Below, in pieces: positions 23,023 to 34,130 of a DNA stretch of 64,000 bases (the first letter of the stretch is position 1; the number at the start of each line of letters is the position of its first letter). Origin of the DNA: Eumeta japonica (lineage: Eukaryota > Arthropoda > Insecta > Lepidoptera > Psychidae). A program made the position numbers and the translations under genes. The stretch spans positions 62,001-126,000 of the forward strand of contig BGZK01001562.1 in NCBI GenBank assembly GCA_005406025.1, written 5' to 3'. Under the pieces are notes generated by a model that worked only from the letters and a program-made list of their open reading frames with translations, was not told the origin of the DNA and made no database searches.

Positions 23023-23084
23023 AAAAGGTCGTCGAAACAACCCCTAAGTATGAGTTTTCTTAGGGGTCGCTTCGACGACCTTTT
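23023..23084. repeat. Fold-back hairpin 2 in mariner
   Basis: Arms 23023-23048 and 23059-23084 pair at 24 of 26 positions with a 10-nt loop. The right arm is the original AYEKVVEATPK coding sequence and the left arm is its inverted copy. Confidence 0.85.
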
Positions 23085-23191
23085 CATATGCAGCCAATGC
23101 TTCCTCGGCGTCCGTTAACCACTTTCTTCAAACTATGCCTTTCATTTTAGGAAATGAATAAAAATCGCACGGTGCAAGGTTGAGGTCAAGG

Positions 23192-23249
23192 AACTGACTA
23201 TTTGGAGACATTAGGTATTTCTATAACTAATGTCTCCAAATAGTCAGTT
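23192..23249. repeat. Fold-back hairpin 3 in mariner
   Basis: Arms 23192-23214 and 23227-23249 are perfect 23-bp complements with a 12-nt loop. Confidence 0.9.
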
Positions 23250-24605
23250 GTTAGTGTGGTGAGGCGTTTTCATGTTGAGGGGCAATCCTACTGCGAAGTT
23301 GTTTTCCTCGAACTTTTTCCAAAACAAGTAACAAACAATTGTTAGTATACCAGTCTGCAGTGACTGTTTTCTTATCTTCTAAAACAATTGTCGCATAATG
23401 AGCTGTCATTCCTAAGAAAGAGGCCACCATCTTTTTTCGACGCTTCGACCTCGTTTTACTTTAGTAGGCAACTCCTCAAAAGGAAACAACCACTGAGTAG
23501 ACTGTCTTTCGGTTCCGGAATCGTAACAGCAAATCCAACTTTCATCACCTGTATCAATATAAATCTTTGCATCATCTATCGGCACCAATTAACACAATGG
23601 CGTTTTTGAGATCAAATTGTAAGTTATCCACCGAGTACAAAGCTTCCTGGCCGTTGATTTTTTATGAAGGATTTTGTGCACTTGACTCACAACGATGCCT
23701 AAGCTTTTTTAAATCTGCTGGTAAGTCACTCTTTTATCAGTCTCCATCGTGAGCCGCACAACTTTGATGTTGTCCTCGGTCGTCGCCGTGGAAGGACGTC
23801 CCTCACACAGGTCGTCACCAGATTAATACGACTACGTTTGAACTCGTTTAATCAGTTACGAACAGTGGCAAGAGATGAAGCTTCAGCATGAAAGGTCAAC
23901 CGAAATCTACCATAACTTTATTGTTCGCTTAAATGGCAATGGGAGATAGAAAATCATTACACGAAAATTTTCTCGCATTAAATTCATGTTGATATCAGAC
24001 TAACAATTTTTCATATGCTGCCAATTTGTAAAAAAAAAAATGACAGACGAATGAAATATACATAGTAAGTATGGCAAATATTTTTTTTTTAATTTAAATA
24101 CGATTTTTATTATACAGTTTATAAGTGGCTAATTCTAAAAATTGTAAATGTTACCTACCTAAGTGCAACAAAGGCTGTCATTTCGCTTAGACTCGCTTGG
24201 TTAGGTTGAGTAGTCGAGACTAACTTCACGGTCGCAACATGGTACAACGCATGTGATGAGGAGATGGGGAGTATAGGGAGAACATTTACCCGTACTCAGG
24301 TACCAGACGTAAGCAGAGGGCAGCTACACTCCTCAAGCCGCCTTGGGTACGCCCTTCAGAATAGGTACTTGATTGTTTTACAAATAGTACATACCTTGAT
24401 CTTTTGTTTCGATTTTATTTTAGTGTGTACAATTTAAAGATTGTGATAATTTGTAATCGTTTTCAAAAGATTTTTTTCTTACAGGCGGTCATGCAAATAT
24501 TACGTAAGCTTCGAATAGAGAATGGGGGTGTTAGCTAATTGTTGATAACAAAAGGCACCGGGTTGTTTGAATGGCGATCGACAAAGAGATTTGTAGTGTA
24601 AAAAA

Positions 24606-24632
24606 TGTGTGTGTGTGTGTGTGTGTGTGTGT
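24606..24632. repeat. (TG)n microsatellite
   Basis: About 13 TG units. Confidence 0.95.
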
Positions 24633-24639
24633 TTGTAGT

Positions 24640-26600
24640 ACAATCTTTAGGCGGAGACCAAGACCATACAATACTGAAAGGCAAACATTCAATGTCATCG
24701 ACTATTTAGGTTCATGAATTAAAGTATTTTGACTGAGGAAACTTTAATTGTTATGTAGCGTATAATAAAAAAAATGTTTCATTGACGGTACTTGTTTAGG
24801 AATATTGCGAAAAATGGTTAAATAATTTGCGAAATTTGCAAACTGTACTTATGCAAGGGCATAAGAGGGAGTAACAGTTTTACTTACGCCGACGGCACAA
24901 AATAAATATATTCCTAGTTATTCCTAAAATAAATATGTACTACTTAGTCCTGCTTATTTTGTACTGACAGGGACAGGCGGTAAAATAGCTAAATCTCTGC
25001 ATATATACATACCTTTTAATGTCCAACCGCAACCAATCATCTTGTCTATTAATGCTCGTATACAAATATTGTTTATAAATTATTCCAATAAACGGGCAAT
25101 AATAAGCCGATATCAAAATTTGAGATAAATTAATGTAGATGTTGTTATCGTGATTCTTTCGAAATGTTATTTCGAAATCGGAAATTGTTTTTATTTTATT
25201 TATTTGTAAGGTACACAAAACAGGTAACAATTATTGTAATGTCAATATGCATAAGAATTATGTATTAGTAACAAGATAGCAATCCAAACTGTGTGCGCTG
25301 TGCAGACAAAGATTAAGAAAATATAAAATGATTTATATTTTTTTATAAATACTCTTAGTTTAGAGAGTAAAGAGGCAATAATTAATATCTTAAACAAATC
25401 CATTATTTTAAACAGAACATATGTTACATCTTTTTGTCATAGAATCTTTGAAAAGCCGCATTGATGGTTGCCATCAACTTCGTTATTTTGGTATTTCAAT
25501 CTTAAATTACTTAAACCATGGTTAACCCATTTCTGGCTGACTTTAAATGGATACACAACAGTATTATTTAATAGCTTTTACAGGTGTAATTTACCATTAA
25601 TAAAATTTCACCTGCTACAGCATAATAAATACAGTTTATTCTTATTGCCGGTTATAGAAGTCGACGACCAGTAATTCAACTGCTTATTGCATCGTGACGA
25701 ACAGTCGAGTTTGTCAGACCAAAACGTTATTACAGTTGACGTTAATTTCGTCTTTTCATAACCGCCGACGCATGCGCATCCAATAAAATTAAACAACTTC
25801 TTTGAAATGTAAATATTCTTCGATAGATATACATTGAGCGTTTAATTCCACTAGAAATTATATGAATGAAGTAAATGAAGCATTGTAAGATGTTGTTTTT
25901 ATGTTTCGATATTAAGGAAAAATCAGTTGGTAAGGTTGTACAAAATCAGTGCGGCGCATGAGTCGACGAAATAGTAAGACGTGTACTTTTTAGAATGCAT
26001 TTAAGAAACAAAGAAATTAATCTTTCTTAAAGGTTGTTAAGAATTTTAATCAGAAATTGCTGGCAGTTGTTGCGGGCAATTTCATCTGCATGGAAATGAA
26101 TTTTATTTAACGACATTTTTCGTTACGCTTTTAAACGGAAGTCATGTTTGAATACTATTTTTACGTTCGAGCACTTTTTGTATGGGAATTCAAATAAAAA
26201 AAACCAAACACTTAAAGAAAGAAAAGGTGTATTTCACTTTTCACACGATTTATAGAAGCTAAAACGCAGTACAAAACTATTACAATATTTATCACTGGTC
26301 GCACTTTACTTGGTTATCACACTGATCTTGCAAAGAGAAGACCTCAACTCTATCGTGATACCTTCCAGTTTTTATGTTCACAGTGCCTAGTATTGGAAAT
26401 ATCTAAATATCTTCGCATTTTTAACATAAACAAAAGGAGTTCTATTCTGTTATTTATCGATAGGGGAGTCTACTACAGTTCTTTTATAGACAGTAAGATA
26501 AACAAACATAGATATTCTCCCAGAGAATAGGTTAGAAGCTTTATTGTAGAAATATCACATGAAAGTTTTACGTCTTATAGGTATGTGGAGGATTGCGTCA
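24640..26600. other. AT-rich stretch without recognised features
   Basis: No gene is visible. Frames at 24940-25230 and 25468-25796 have no recognisable domain or splice context. Confidence 0.45.
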
Positions 26601-26603
26601 GAA

Positions 26604-26690
26604 GTAAAAACGTAATCCGTAAGATTTGGCAGATTGTACATTCATTATATGACAAATCTTACGGATTACTTTTACAAATTACGTTTTTAC
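26604..26690. repeat. Fold-back hairpin
   Basis: GTAATCCGTAAGATTT at 26612-26627 pairs perfectly with 26654-26669. The outer GTAAAAACGTAAT at 26604 pairs with 26678-26690, with a short unpaired insert in the right arm. Confidence 0.8.
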
Positions 26691-27334
26691 TCCTGGTGCA
26701 ACTTTCCGATACCGTTCATTTTGTATAAAGTTAGGTTAATATTTAAATTAAGTCGCATACAGATTTAATTATTATGACGCTCTGTGAAATTGAACCTTAG
26801 AATAAAACTAATTCTTTAATTGGTTTTATATTCAACGCAATTGGCATCCTATGATTGTTCAACAAAACGTATATTTATATAATTACGGAAAAATTAGTAC
26901 TTATTAATTAAAAAAATAATGAATTAAACATTTTCTTTTATGAAACATGTATCAAATATAATACTCGTGGGCATCCTTATTTCACGACAATTGCGCACGC
27001 GCAGATTGGCACCTGTCTGGCAGCGGCCATGCGTAACATTATGAGCCCTCCTTCGACGTGTCTACTCCAAAGTGCAATGTCAAAACAATTAACATTGCCT
27101 CCAAATCCATTTTAATGTGAAAATAACAACAAATATAATAAAAATAATAATAATAAAAGGAAAATGCCAGTACTTAATTTAGTAAAGTATTCGTTACGTT
27201 GTAATGCATCAATTTTCGAATTAGAATTTTATGATTAAATCAAATGTCAAACATATCAAAAAATCCCAATGGCATAAGAATTAATATCAGGTTTAAAATC
27301 TAATTGGTCAAATTTTCCATCTAGATTGTTTATC

Positions 27335-27370
27335 TACGCAAACGAAGCCGCAGGCAAAAGTTAGTTAGGC
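27335..27370 (-). repeat. Fragment of TAGCTTTTGCCTGCGGCTTCGTTTGCG repeat
   Basis: The reverse complement reads CTAACTTTTGCCTGCGGCTTCGTTTGCGTAGATAAAC, the start of the same dispersed repeat family as 2900 and 41862. Confidence 0.55.
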
Positions 27371-27945
27371 AATATGAACAAACAAACAGTTACACGAACA
27401 AATGTGATCAAGAAAGAAATATGCAATTAGATCAAAGTAATCACAGCCAGAGAGTATGCTATAACAAACTTCAACCTTATTAGAATCTCGTCAACGTGTT
27501 TCAATAACTAATGTAAATTATTGCCAGTTTCCTAAATTTTTTCTCAGATCTTAAAATCTTGAGTAGCTTCCTTGATTTTATCACTCATAGTTACGACATA
27601 TAGAAATAGTAAGTTAAATTAGTAAACTATTTACTGAAAATTCAAATAAATGCCACCCTCTATTTAGTATACAAATAAGCGTGATTGACTTTACGTAGTC
27701 ATAAGAAATTTTGAAATCAACTTTAGTTTCAGATGTAGCTTTCGTAAATATTTTGCTTAACTTATTTAATTAAATCCTGAAATGAACACAAGTGTTTCTT
27801 TTACTTTTCAAAACGTTGTCGTTACGAATCGTTTCTATTTGGTCGCATTCTAAAGACAGAATCTCTCGAACCGACGACGGTGTGGGATCTACGTGTGCGT
27901 GTCTAAATGTTATTAATGTTGCTTTTTGAGCGATCACGCGCCCGC

Positions 27946-27990
27946 CGAAGGGTTAACCGATTACCGCGTGACGTCACGACTAACCCTTCG
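27946..27990. promoter_or_regulatory. Inverted repeat enclosing a CRE palindrome
   Basis: CGAAGGGTTA at 27946-27955 pairs with TAACCCTTCG at 27981-27990. Between them CGTGACGTCACG at 27967-27978 is a perfect 12-bp palindrome containing the CREB/ATF site TGACGTCA (27969-27976). It sits in a GC-richer stretch at about 27870-28010. No transcription unit was identified beside it. Confidence 0.5.
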
Positions 27991-28689
27991 CCAGATACGG
28001 CGAGAGGATTTTTTTTTCATACTTTCGACATTTTGTTTCTTTATTAACACGACGGGCAACACGACGATGCTTCTATTGAAATACACTTAACAAAATTATT
28101 GACGGAAATAAATATTTTCAATAAAATAATAATATTTTTTTTAAATGTGACATTATATATATAGATAGAGTGTCACTATATATAAACAGCCGGAATGGTC
28201 AATGATAATTGAGAGACAGACTATGCTTTTATAGGCACACCTTAAAGCTGCAGAACTGCCCGTCATATTACCACTCTGGTCGACCACATTCGTAAAATTT
28301 GATGCTGCAAAATAATATACATCATCGTATTTATGACAGCTGAACCACAGACTACCTGACACGGAAGACTAAACAGCGTCAGTACCGTGTTTTCCTTCCA
28401 ACTCAAAAGTTGAAACAAGGTTTTTATCCATTTTCGACATGTTCAGATAGTCGTGTAGTAAAAATATTTCAGAATAGCAAGTCAGGTTTTAATCATCAGT
28501 CAGCAGATTGTGGTGCACCCTCCGCGGGAGGTACCTTAGGGTAACCCGCACTCTCATCACGTCAGCTTGAAGGATTAGACATTCAGCCCTCTGCAGCCGA
28601 TGCACGTCCAGGGTCGCGAACCTGAAATAGTAATTGACACAAAATATGTATCGCATTAAGGCTTTATACCGGCATTGGTGACACCATTC

Positions 28690-30745
28690 GAAAATGGTTA
28701 CTTCGGAGCTAGAACGAATTAAAGTTAGTAAGCTTCAGGATCAGAATATCAAAGACGAGTATGTAGAGCGATTAAAAAATAGTTTGGGTGAAATCAAACG
28801 GTATGAATGTTTAGAACACGAAGAATTATGGAAGGTGACGAAAACTGTATTAGTAGATGAAGCAAAAAAGGTATGTGGAGTGAAAAAGGAAACGAATGTT
28901 AGTAAGAAAGATAATGAATGGTAGAATTTCGAAGTGAGGAAAGTAGTCAGTGAAAAGGAGAAAGCGTGGCTGGATTTACTATCTGTTTAGATCAACCACA
29001 GTGAACAAGGAAAGGACATTTTGAAAGATAAACTAGAATATACTAAAAGTACGGGTAAAGATGCAAAAGAGAGCTATAGAATGTGTGAAAAGAAGAAAGA
29101 ATGAAATAAAAGAACGCTACGATAGGATATTCTCGGAAAATTTCCGGGAAGACCAAAAACCTTTTCGGCATATGGTGAAAAATGCCCGCAATAATTCCGA
29201 GACATCATGTACACATGTGATTAGAGATGATGATGGACATTTATTGAATGAGGAAAATAATGTGAAAGAGCGCTAGAAGAATTATTTCGAAAGCGTTTTT
29301 ACATGTGAAGATACAGTTGTAGATGACGATGTTACTGCATTTAAGTATTTGATTGATGATGGAAATTAATGTGAAATTACGATGGATAAAATTATGAAAG
29401 CACTAGAACGTACGAGAGTTGGAAAAGCTGCTATATATAATAGAGGTTCGTGAGAAATGCAGAGAGGCGGTGGGAGTATAGTAAGAAGCCTGCTGCACCA
29501 GCTCTTTAATAAATGCTGGAAAAGCCATAGGGTATCTAAATTTTGTCCACACTAAAGGCTTGTGTAAAGCTGTCATTGTACCCCTCCATAAAGGGAAAGG
29601 CTCATGGCAGGTTTGCACAAATTACCGAATTGTATACGAAAATCATTATCGAAAGAGTTATGAATGAGACTGAAAACAAGATTTGGGACATACAAGTGGA
29701 ATGATTTGAAAAGGGTTGGGGTGTACGGACCAATTTTTTTCTTTGAGAAACATTGCAGAAAAATGAAAATAAATGATCTATGGAGAACCCTATCTATGCA
29801 TGGTATGAGTAGCGGATTGATACATGCAATACAATCCCTATGCAGGGGCTCCAGTGCTTGCGTCAAAATAAATGAAGCACACACTGACTGGTTTGACATC
29901 CGCAGGGGTGGTAGACGGTTATGTAGCTTTACCTTGGCTATTCACCATTTCGTGAATAGCTGTCTGTATGATTTGAAAAAGTATGAATGTGAACTAAGGA
30001 TGGATGAGCTGTCTGTCAAATGCCTACTGTATCCCGACGATCAAGTAATCCTTGCACCATGGGCATGCGGGTTGCATGAGATGGAAAATAAAATGAATGA
30101 TTCTGTTAAAAAAAAGGGTATAAAAGTAATTTTCGGCAAGACTAAGGTGATGGTGTTTGAAAGGGGCAAAAGCATGACTGAATGCGATATACTTATAGAA
30201 GGTGAGAAAGTTGAACAAGTGAAAAGTTTGTATATTTAGGTAGTCTGTTTACAATGATGGTAAACGCGATAAAAATATCGCATCTCACGACAAGCGCGCT
30301 TAGCTATTCATAATGGGGTCCTAATCCCTACGCTTATGTATGGTAGTGAAAGTTGGGTATAGCAGAAGAAAAATGAATCTGGGATAAATGCAGTGGAGAT
30401 ACGATCGCTATGTAGTATGTGTGGAGTGTTTCGGAAAGATAGATGTAGAAGTAGTGGTTTTGCCATCTAGAAAGGATGAATAAAAGTAGACTGACAAAAC
30501 AAATCTATAGAGTGAATGTGTGTGATGGAAAGGTAGGCAGTAGTCCAAGAGTCGCCCTAGAAAATCCTATGTAGACCATATTGGTGGCATATAAAAAAGG
30601 ACCAAGTTTTCAGCACCCGCAACTCACGAACTTGCATGAAAAGATTGATGGATGTCAGTAAAGCAAGAGAGATATGCAAAGATCATACCATGTGGAAATC
30701 TATAGTCTCTGCCTACCCTTCTGGGAAATAGGTGTGAGTTTGTAT
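28690..30745 (+). pseudogene. Decayed RTE-like non-LTR retrotransposon, 5'-truncated
   Basis: Ordered plus-strand fragments in shifting frames cover the region before the reverse transcriptase (RT), the RT core and the C-terminus of an RTE-type polyprotein as known from Lepidoptera (recalled, not searched). Frames 28694-28924 and 29061-29276 are lysine- and glutamate-rich linker. The frame at 29664-30239 has INDLWRTLSMHGMSSGLIHAI, VKINEAHTDWF and the RT active-site block LLYPDDQVILA (YADD changed to YPDD), then NDSVKKKGIKV..GKTKVMVFERGKS and CDILIEGEKVEQVKSL. Beyond the stop, 30330-30730 still reads YGSESW, QKKNES and WKSIVSAYPSGK followed by a stop. Many stops and frameshifts make it inactive. 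The 3' end has a short (TTA)n run at about 30747-30756, typical of RTE tails. The endonuclease is missing. Confidence 0.8.
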
Positions 30746-30756
30746 TATTATTATTA

Positions 30757-31280
30757 AAATATGTATATCACCTTTTATATAACTTATCAATAATTATTAC
30801 TTTTTCTCTTAGTCTATTGAATTTAAAAACTCGAAAACGGATCTAGAAAAGTTTGTTTTTTACATAGATCTTATAATGGCGCAAGCATCTTAAAAGTTGA
30901 AGCGTCGCCACGCGATAATTATTAATTACTTTACGAAAAGAAAAGCAATAATCATTTTTATAATTATTGACATACAGTTCAAATAACTATCTATAAGACA
31001 ATATTAAAATTCATACATAACAACTGTGCGATTTCTTTTAATAATGGATGCACACATCCCAAGTTTATTGTAATAATATATAATTTAAAAAATTATTCTT
31101 TACAATAGACACATAAATATTTTTTATAAAAGAGAACTCGTTCTGATCACAATATTTACAGAAAAGTTGTTGGTCACTAGATTACCTTAATTTTATTCTA
31201 ACTTTTGCCCGCGGCACTGACCTCGTGCAGACAGAATATTAAATGAGTATAAGTTTCTCTCTCCTTTCCTTTCTCTCTCT
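30757..31280. other. AT-rich stretch; short repeat fragment at 31198-31225
   Basis: CTAACTTTTGCCCGCGGCACTGACCTCGTGCAG at about 31199 is a fragment of the common TAGCTTTTGCCCGCGG repeat start. Nothing else was recognised. Confidence 0.45.
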
Positions 31281-31283
31281 CGG

Positions 31284-31336
31284 GTTTATAATCAAAGTTT
31301 TAACGAAAAGGTTTTCATTAAACTTTGATTATAAAC
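31284..31336. repeat. Fold-back hairpin
   Basis: GTTTATAATCAAAGTTT at 31284-31300 pairs perfectly with 31320-31336. The loop can itself pair (GAAAA/TTTTC). It is preceded by a CT-rich run. Confidence 0.85.
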
Positions 31337-31424
31337 TTTTCTAATTCTATTTAAGATTCTAAGCCCCTTGAAGGGCTGTAAAATCAGGTCCCTCCATCGG
31401 AAATAAAAATATTACGGCAGCGGG

Positions 31425-31860
31425 CGTGACTCCGCGGGGAAATGAAACAAAGCAATGCTAACTACCCTTCATCATACATCAGCTTGTGAGTGCGAAGCGA
31501 CTCCAAGCCGACACGCGTACAGTCAACATCTTCGCGAACACTGCGAGCTCAAAGCTCTGTGCCTGGGACTTATTGCGCTCGACAGAAACCGGGCCAGAGC
31601 GTCTACACATTCTTAGCGTAGCGGTTCGCTCAAGCGCCGCCGTAATTACACGGTCATTCGGTCAGGAGGCCGAGTGGTCGTCCGTAAGCTCTAGAATTTT
31701 TCGAAGCCACCGACTTTTTGCCCGCTCCCGGGCGGCCGGTGCCGCGCGCCGGGCCCGTTTTTGTGCGTCGACTTTTACTCGTGTCCAATGCCTTTCCGCC
31801 GGCGAGCGACGCTCTATTTCTCCTGTCATCCGAGGAGAATGGTCAAACGCCTGGTTTTTT
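31425..31860. promoter_or_regulatory. CpG-rich block, candidate promoter or first exon
   Basis: A GC-rich island of about 430 bp (GGGCGGCCGGTGCCGCGCGCCGGGC at about 31731-31755) flanked by AT-rich DNA. A TCC|GTAAGC possible plus-strand donor lies at about 31682-31690. Frames of 60-128 codons occur on both strands and in two plus frames, as expected of CpG islands. No protein domain is recognisable. Confidence 0.3.
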
Positions 31861-32439
31861 TTTTTTAATTGAAAATAGCGGCAGAGCAATGAAAGCACGT
31901 GAGAGAACTGTATTTAAATGCAAAAGTGAAAGCTCACGGGAATTATTGAAGAGAGATGGCACGGATACTGAATTTTTACTAAGTAGCAATTTTCATTCTA
32001 AATACAGAGTGTCTATAAGATCGAAAACGTGTCGAAGACATGCTATATAGAACGTTGCCGAAAAGGGTAGATTATTCCATCCATTTACTTAAAATAATAA
32101 CGATATTCCTGAACGACTTTCAGACGATAAACATATGCAAAGCAGAAGCGTATACAACTAAAAATGCTCTTATCAGTGATGATGTTGTACGACACTAGCC
32201 GTGCGCAGGTAGGCAAAACAAATAGCTGTATCAAACAAAAAACCTTTTATTTATTTATTCATTTGCATCTAATAAGCGGGACAGATCTAAATAATATTAT
32301 ACAAAATGAATGAGTTCTTTAAATTTTGAAATATAGGAAAAAAAATCGATCCTATATGTGTCGCAGAGCAAGGATCAAGTCAATTTGACTGCAAAACGGA
32401 AATGGACCGAGTCGACTGGTGCAGAATAAAGATGCAAGG

Positions 32440-32510
32440 TAGCAGCTTCCACTGTTGCCTTCTCTCCGTTGAATGAGTTCCGGTGGCCCACTCCCCTCTC
32501 CATCAACCCA
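32440..32510. repeat. Dispersed repeat fragment sharing AGTTCCGGTGGCCC
   Basis: AGTTCCGGTGGCCC at about 32477-32490 is the reverse complement of GGGCCACCGGAACT at about 11848. Both probably belong to one repeat family. Confidence 0.35.
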
Positions 32511-32519
32511 TTCCCCTAT

Positions 32520-33185
32520 CCCAATTCAATACAATTCAAAATATATTTATTTCATAGGATACTAAATAACACTTGAAATATATCATAATTTTTCACGAGT
32601 TTACACTTTACCGCTCGTTTGGAAGGCAGTTTTCCCTCAAGAAGAACAAGCAAAAATGAACTAAACAGCCCGGTAAGAAGTCGAGCTGCTTATGCTCATC
32701 GATATTTGTCTTCTAAATATTCGGAAATTGTATAATGCTCTTTTTAATGAGTGATTGTTTAATAACACTCTTAAATTTATTTGGAAGTAAATCTTGTATA
32801 TCCACTGGGACCTTATTGAACACGCGCACACAGAGACCTCTAAATGAATTTGTGATTTCGCAAAGTCGACTAACATTTGAACACAGTTTATTTTTATTTC
32901 TGATATTGAGTTTATGTCGACTACCACTTCTTTTAAACATTTTTAGTTTTTTTTACTTCTAATAATTTTTCATAAATGAATTGGGATGCCAGAGTTCAGG
33001 TTCCAATTTCCTTAAACTTATTTCTAAGAGATACACGAGGTCCGAGCTTGCAAATTGGTCCGCTTTTGCAGCACGAAAATTTTATCAATATCCGTGGCGT
33101 TTCCCCCAGAGTAAGATGCCATACGACATCAAACTATGGAAACAGCCAATATAAACCAATCTAGCAGTTTCGACGTTTGATTTAC
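32520..33185 (-). pseudogene. 3' half of Jockey/CR1-like retrotransposon ORF2 and its tail
   Basis: Minus-strand coding remnants in order: TARLVYIGCFHSLMSYGILL (about 33170-33110), NATDIDKIFVLQKR, LRNKFKEI, ASQFIYE, then RNKNKLCSNVSRLCEITNSF, VRVFNKVPVDIQDLLPNKFK, and a 3' UTR with AGCGGTAAAGTGTAAAC..GATATATTTCAAGTGTTA..AAATATATTTTGAATTG. This is the C-terminal region typical of lepidopteran Jockey/CR1-group elements. It continues the 34130-36180 fragment after a gap. Frameshifts and stops are present. Confidence 0.75.
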
Positions 33186-34130
33186 TTAGCCGGTCTCGTT
33201 TTATTCATGTTTTTAGGTAATGAATTAGTATTAGAATACGAAGGCAAATTTAGCCGCTATTGACAAGATTACAATAGCATAGTTGCAAAATCGGGCGTTC
33301 CGGAATCCGGAAAACCCTGGTTCTATTCCGCATAATTAACTTTTTCAAGGCGTTTAGTCTTTTTTTTCCAAATTCCTTCTCTTGTGGGAAAACTTCAAAT
33401 TTGTTTTGTGAGAAAAAATCTATCTTTTTTTTGTGAGAAAAATTATTATCGGGAGCAAGTAACTGTTTTACGGACACAGCAACACTGAAACTACTTGAAA
33501 ACAGATGGCATTGTCAAGCAACACTAAGCGAATGAGTGTTTAGTTTGAGGTTAGACCAAGAAAATTACTTGTTTTCTTATGTTATTGATAAAATATGTGT
33601 CTTTTCAACTAAGGTGTTCACTCAAAAATGCCTAAAAGATCTTTAAAAAAAAACGCGGTAATATCGAAAAATATTATTCATATTTCATCCGTGTGTAATT
33701 CGTATCTAACTATATTTTCCAAAAAAAAAAAGCCCATTTACCAAAAAAAAAAAACTAAGCAAAGCTTGACCATCCAGGTACTTTATTAAATAAGAGTACA
33801 AATAAAATTGCCTTCATGCGCATAAGCAGATGTTAATGTAAAAACAAAATCCTTCGTTATCCGACCTTAATAATGATTTCGTTAAATGTCGCGTAGGAAA
33901 ATGAGTAGATCTCAAAAGAAACGTATTCAGAAATTAAAACATTTTTATCGTTTTCAGTTGATGGTTATATATAAAAAAGTTATTGAACCATATATATTTT
34001 ACTTTTTTTAGATGACACAGTTTTTCAATACAATAATATTACAATTTCATTCTCATACCTGACACAATAACTTTAAATAAACTAAATATCTTTTTCATTA
34101 GGTAAACCGTAGAATAAACGGTTAATTCAA
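33186..34130. other. Sequence of about 0.94 kb splitting the retrotransposon, identity unknown
   Basis: The element reads HISKLAKTL.. up to about 34130 and resumes with (V)ETARLVYIGC at about 33180; only about 15-20 codons are missing between them. The intervening DNA is AT-rich with poly-T/poly-A tracts (33361-33430, 33721-33760) and contains no recognisable transposase or RT. It is a nested insertion or a rearrangement. No terminal repeats or target duplication were found by eye. Confidence 0.5.

Larger units (their letters stand above)
22911..24010 (-). pseudogene. Inactive mariner (Tc1/mariner, DD34D) transposase with three fold-back insertions
   Basis: Read on the minus strand, in several frames, the segment gives ordered mariner transposase motifs: DDLCEGRPSTATTEDNI, KRVTYQQI, SQVHKILH, RKLCTRWI, the first catalytic TGDESW, KRGRSVEK, APCDF (third catalytic Asp region), LTDAEEALAAYEKVVEA, CFSQWF and a C-terminal NGHYFEKQE followed by TAA near 22911. 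Frameshifts and stops are many, and the DNA-binding N-terminus is barely readable. Three hairpins at 22951-22992, 23023-23084 and 23192-23249 interrupt the coding order. The element is clearly dead. Terminal inverted repeats were not delimited. Confidence 0.85.

Noticed and set aside
28153..28362. 69-codon minus-strand ORF (FAASNFTNVVDQSGNMTGSS) with balanced look
   Set aside because: No family recognised, no splice sites, next to a TA-rich tract. A repeat fragment is as likely as an exon.
31486..32050. Three ORFs of 78-128 codons on both strands
   Set aside because: They overlap in a CpG-rich block; Arg/Ala/Ser-rich translations look like reading of GC-rich DNA. Kept only as a possible promoter.
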